Shown here: positions 48,232 through 48,726 of the stretch, piece after piece | Numbering within the stretch: position 1 is the first letter of the stretch | Layout: each line of letters starts with the position of its first letter | Assembly (NCBI GenBank): GCA_015654835.1 | Contig: JAATGG010000116.1 | Location: 1 to 48,726 of the forward strand | From: Terriglobales bacterium | GTDB lineage: Bacteria > Acidobacteriota > Terriglobia > Terriglobales > Acidobacteriaceae | Direction: 5' to 3' | DNA length: 48,726 nucleotides | The notes under the pieces: model-generated | Database searches by the model: none | The model's input: only the letters and a program-made list of their open reading frames with translations | What the model was told of the DNA's origin: nothing | Position numbers and translations under genes: made by a program

Positions 48232-48726
48232 TTACCCTTCGTGTGCCGTAGGGACCTGCGGCTGCGGCACCAGTTCCGTGAGGCCGATGGCAAACAGGAT
48301 GAGCAGGGCGCCGGAGGCCGGCCGCACGCCCAACCGCTCGCCTGTCACCAGGAACGACGTGATCCAGGCAAAGACAGGTTCCATCGTCAGCAGCAAGGCC
48401 GTGTGCGTGGAAGGCAGCACCGACTGCGCCCAGCTCTGGATAGAGAATGCGGCTGCTGTCGCCAGCACCGCGGCAATCCCCAGCGCCACTACGAGGCCGC
48501 GCGTCCAGAGAATGCGGGGATGCTCGATGAACGGCAGACTGATTGCCATGAAAACCGCGCAAAAGCCAATTTGAAGCAGCGCCAGAGGCTGAAATGGAAT
48601 GCGCGGCGAGACGTGGCCGAGCGCCAGGCAGTGGAACGCAAATCCGATGGCGCAGCCGAAGGTCAGCAGGTCGCCGCTATTGATGGAGGAGAAATCGGGC
48701 AGCCAGCCTGTCATTTCTCCCAGCGC
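48232..48726 (-). CDS. EamA/DMT-family transporter (partial)
   Basis: C-terminal half of a ten-helix drug/metabolite transporter. The visible part has five hydrophobic segments, including LLTFGCAIGFAFHCLAL, LVVALGIAAVLATAAAFSIQ and LLLTMEPVFAWITSFLVTGE, the last being the conserved EamA helix-9 region with Pro and Glu. The frame runs past the window edge, so the N-terminus is not seen. The substrate is unknown. Confidence 0.88.
   Translation of the reverse strand, partial: ALGEMTGWLPDFSSINSGDLLTFGCAIGFAFHCLALGHVSPRIPFQPLALLQIGFCAVFMAISLPFIEHPRILWTRGLVVALGIAAVLATAAAFSIQSWAQSVLPSTHTALLLTMEPVFAWITSFLVTGERLGVRPASGALLILFAIGLTELVPQPQVPTAHEG

Overview
The window looks like chromosomal DNA of an acidobacterium, most likely Terriglobales/Acidobacteriaceae. 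The clues are a giant Oar-like TonB-dependent receptor with a carboxypeptidase-regulatory N-terminus, a DUF4252 protein, a double-length LptF/LptG-type permease, TTG/GTG starts and generally GC-rich coding. This assignment is inferred from gene types, not from a marker gene. No rRNA, tRNA or CRISPR array was seen.

Layout. 1-2290 is a mobile-element graveyard: the end of an IS5-family element with a frameshift-type transposase, then two different decayed group II introns, each with reverse transcriptase remnants and a domain V-like hairpin. 2340-4222 looks like the relic of a nitrogen/molybdenum locus: a frameshifted fragment of a nitrogenase beta-chain (NifK-type) gene, a sigma54-like promoter motif, an intact one-domain molbindin (Mop) gene, and a GAF-ANTAR antiterminator interrupted at a run of eight G. 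4501-10552 holds gltB-gltD (glutamate synthase). 10553-11500 holds a terminator, a palindromic intergenic repeat and a truncated aldo/keto reductase. 11504-14694 holds a DHA2 drug exporter, a HhH-GPD DNA glycosylase, a TPR protein and YjbQ.

14666-20404 is a flagellar block: flbD-motA-motB leftward and fliC, fliD, fliS rightward, with an excellent sigma28 promoter before fliC. 20412-24555 pairs an MdlA-like ABC exporter with a fused LptF/LptG permease in one leftward operon, probably for lipid or LPS export. Then come a NUDIX hydrolase and an alpha/beta hydrolase (translationally coupled), the Oar-like receptor, malate dehydrogenase with isocitrate dehydrogenase, and a DUF4252 protein.

33297-36540 encodes a complete arginine-to-putrescine route (pyruvoyl arginine decarboxylase, N-carbamoylputrescine amidase, agmatine deiminase) coupled to tadA. 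36537-40420 holds a DUF985 cupin, a glutaredoxin-like protein, purB, ubiX, an ABM monooxygenase and a secreted PPC/DUF296 protein. 40877-43347 is metY-metX, preceded by a leader with an intrinsic terminator that may be an attenuator; metX carries an 11-G run. The window ends with a secreted TPR-like protein, a peptidoglycan-binding protein, a DegP/HtrA protease and a truncated EamA transporter.

The most unusual parts are the nif/Mo relic, the metYX leader, the Lpt fusion operon and the two long G runs. All functional calls rest on reading motifs by eye; no database search was possible.
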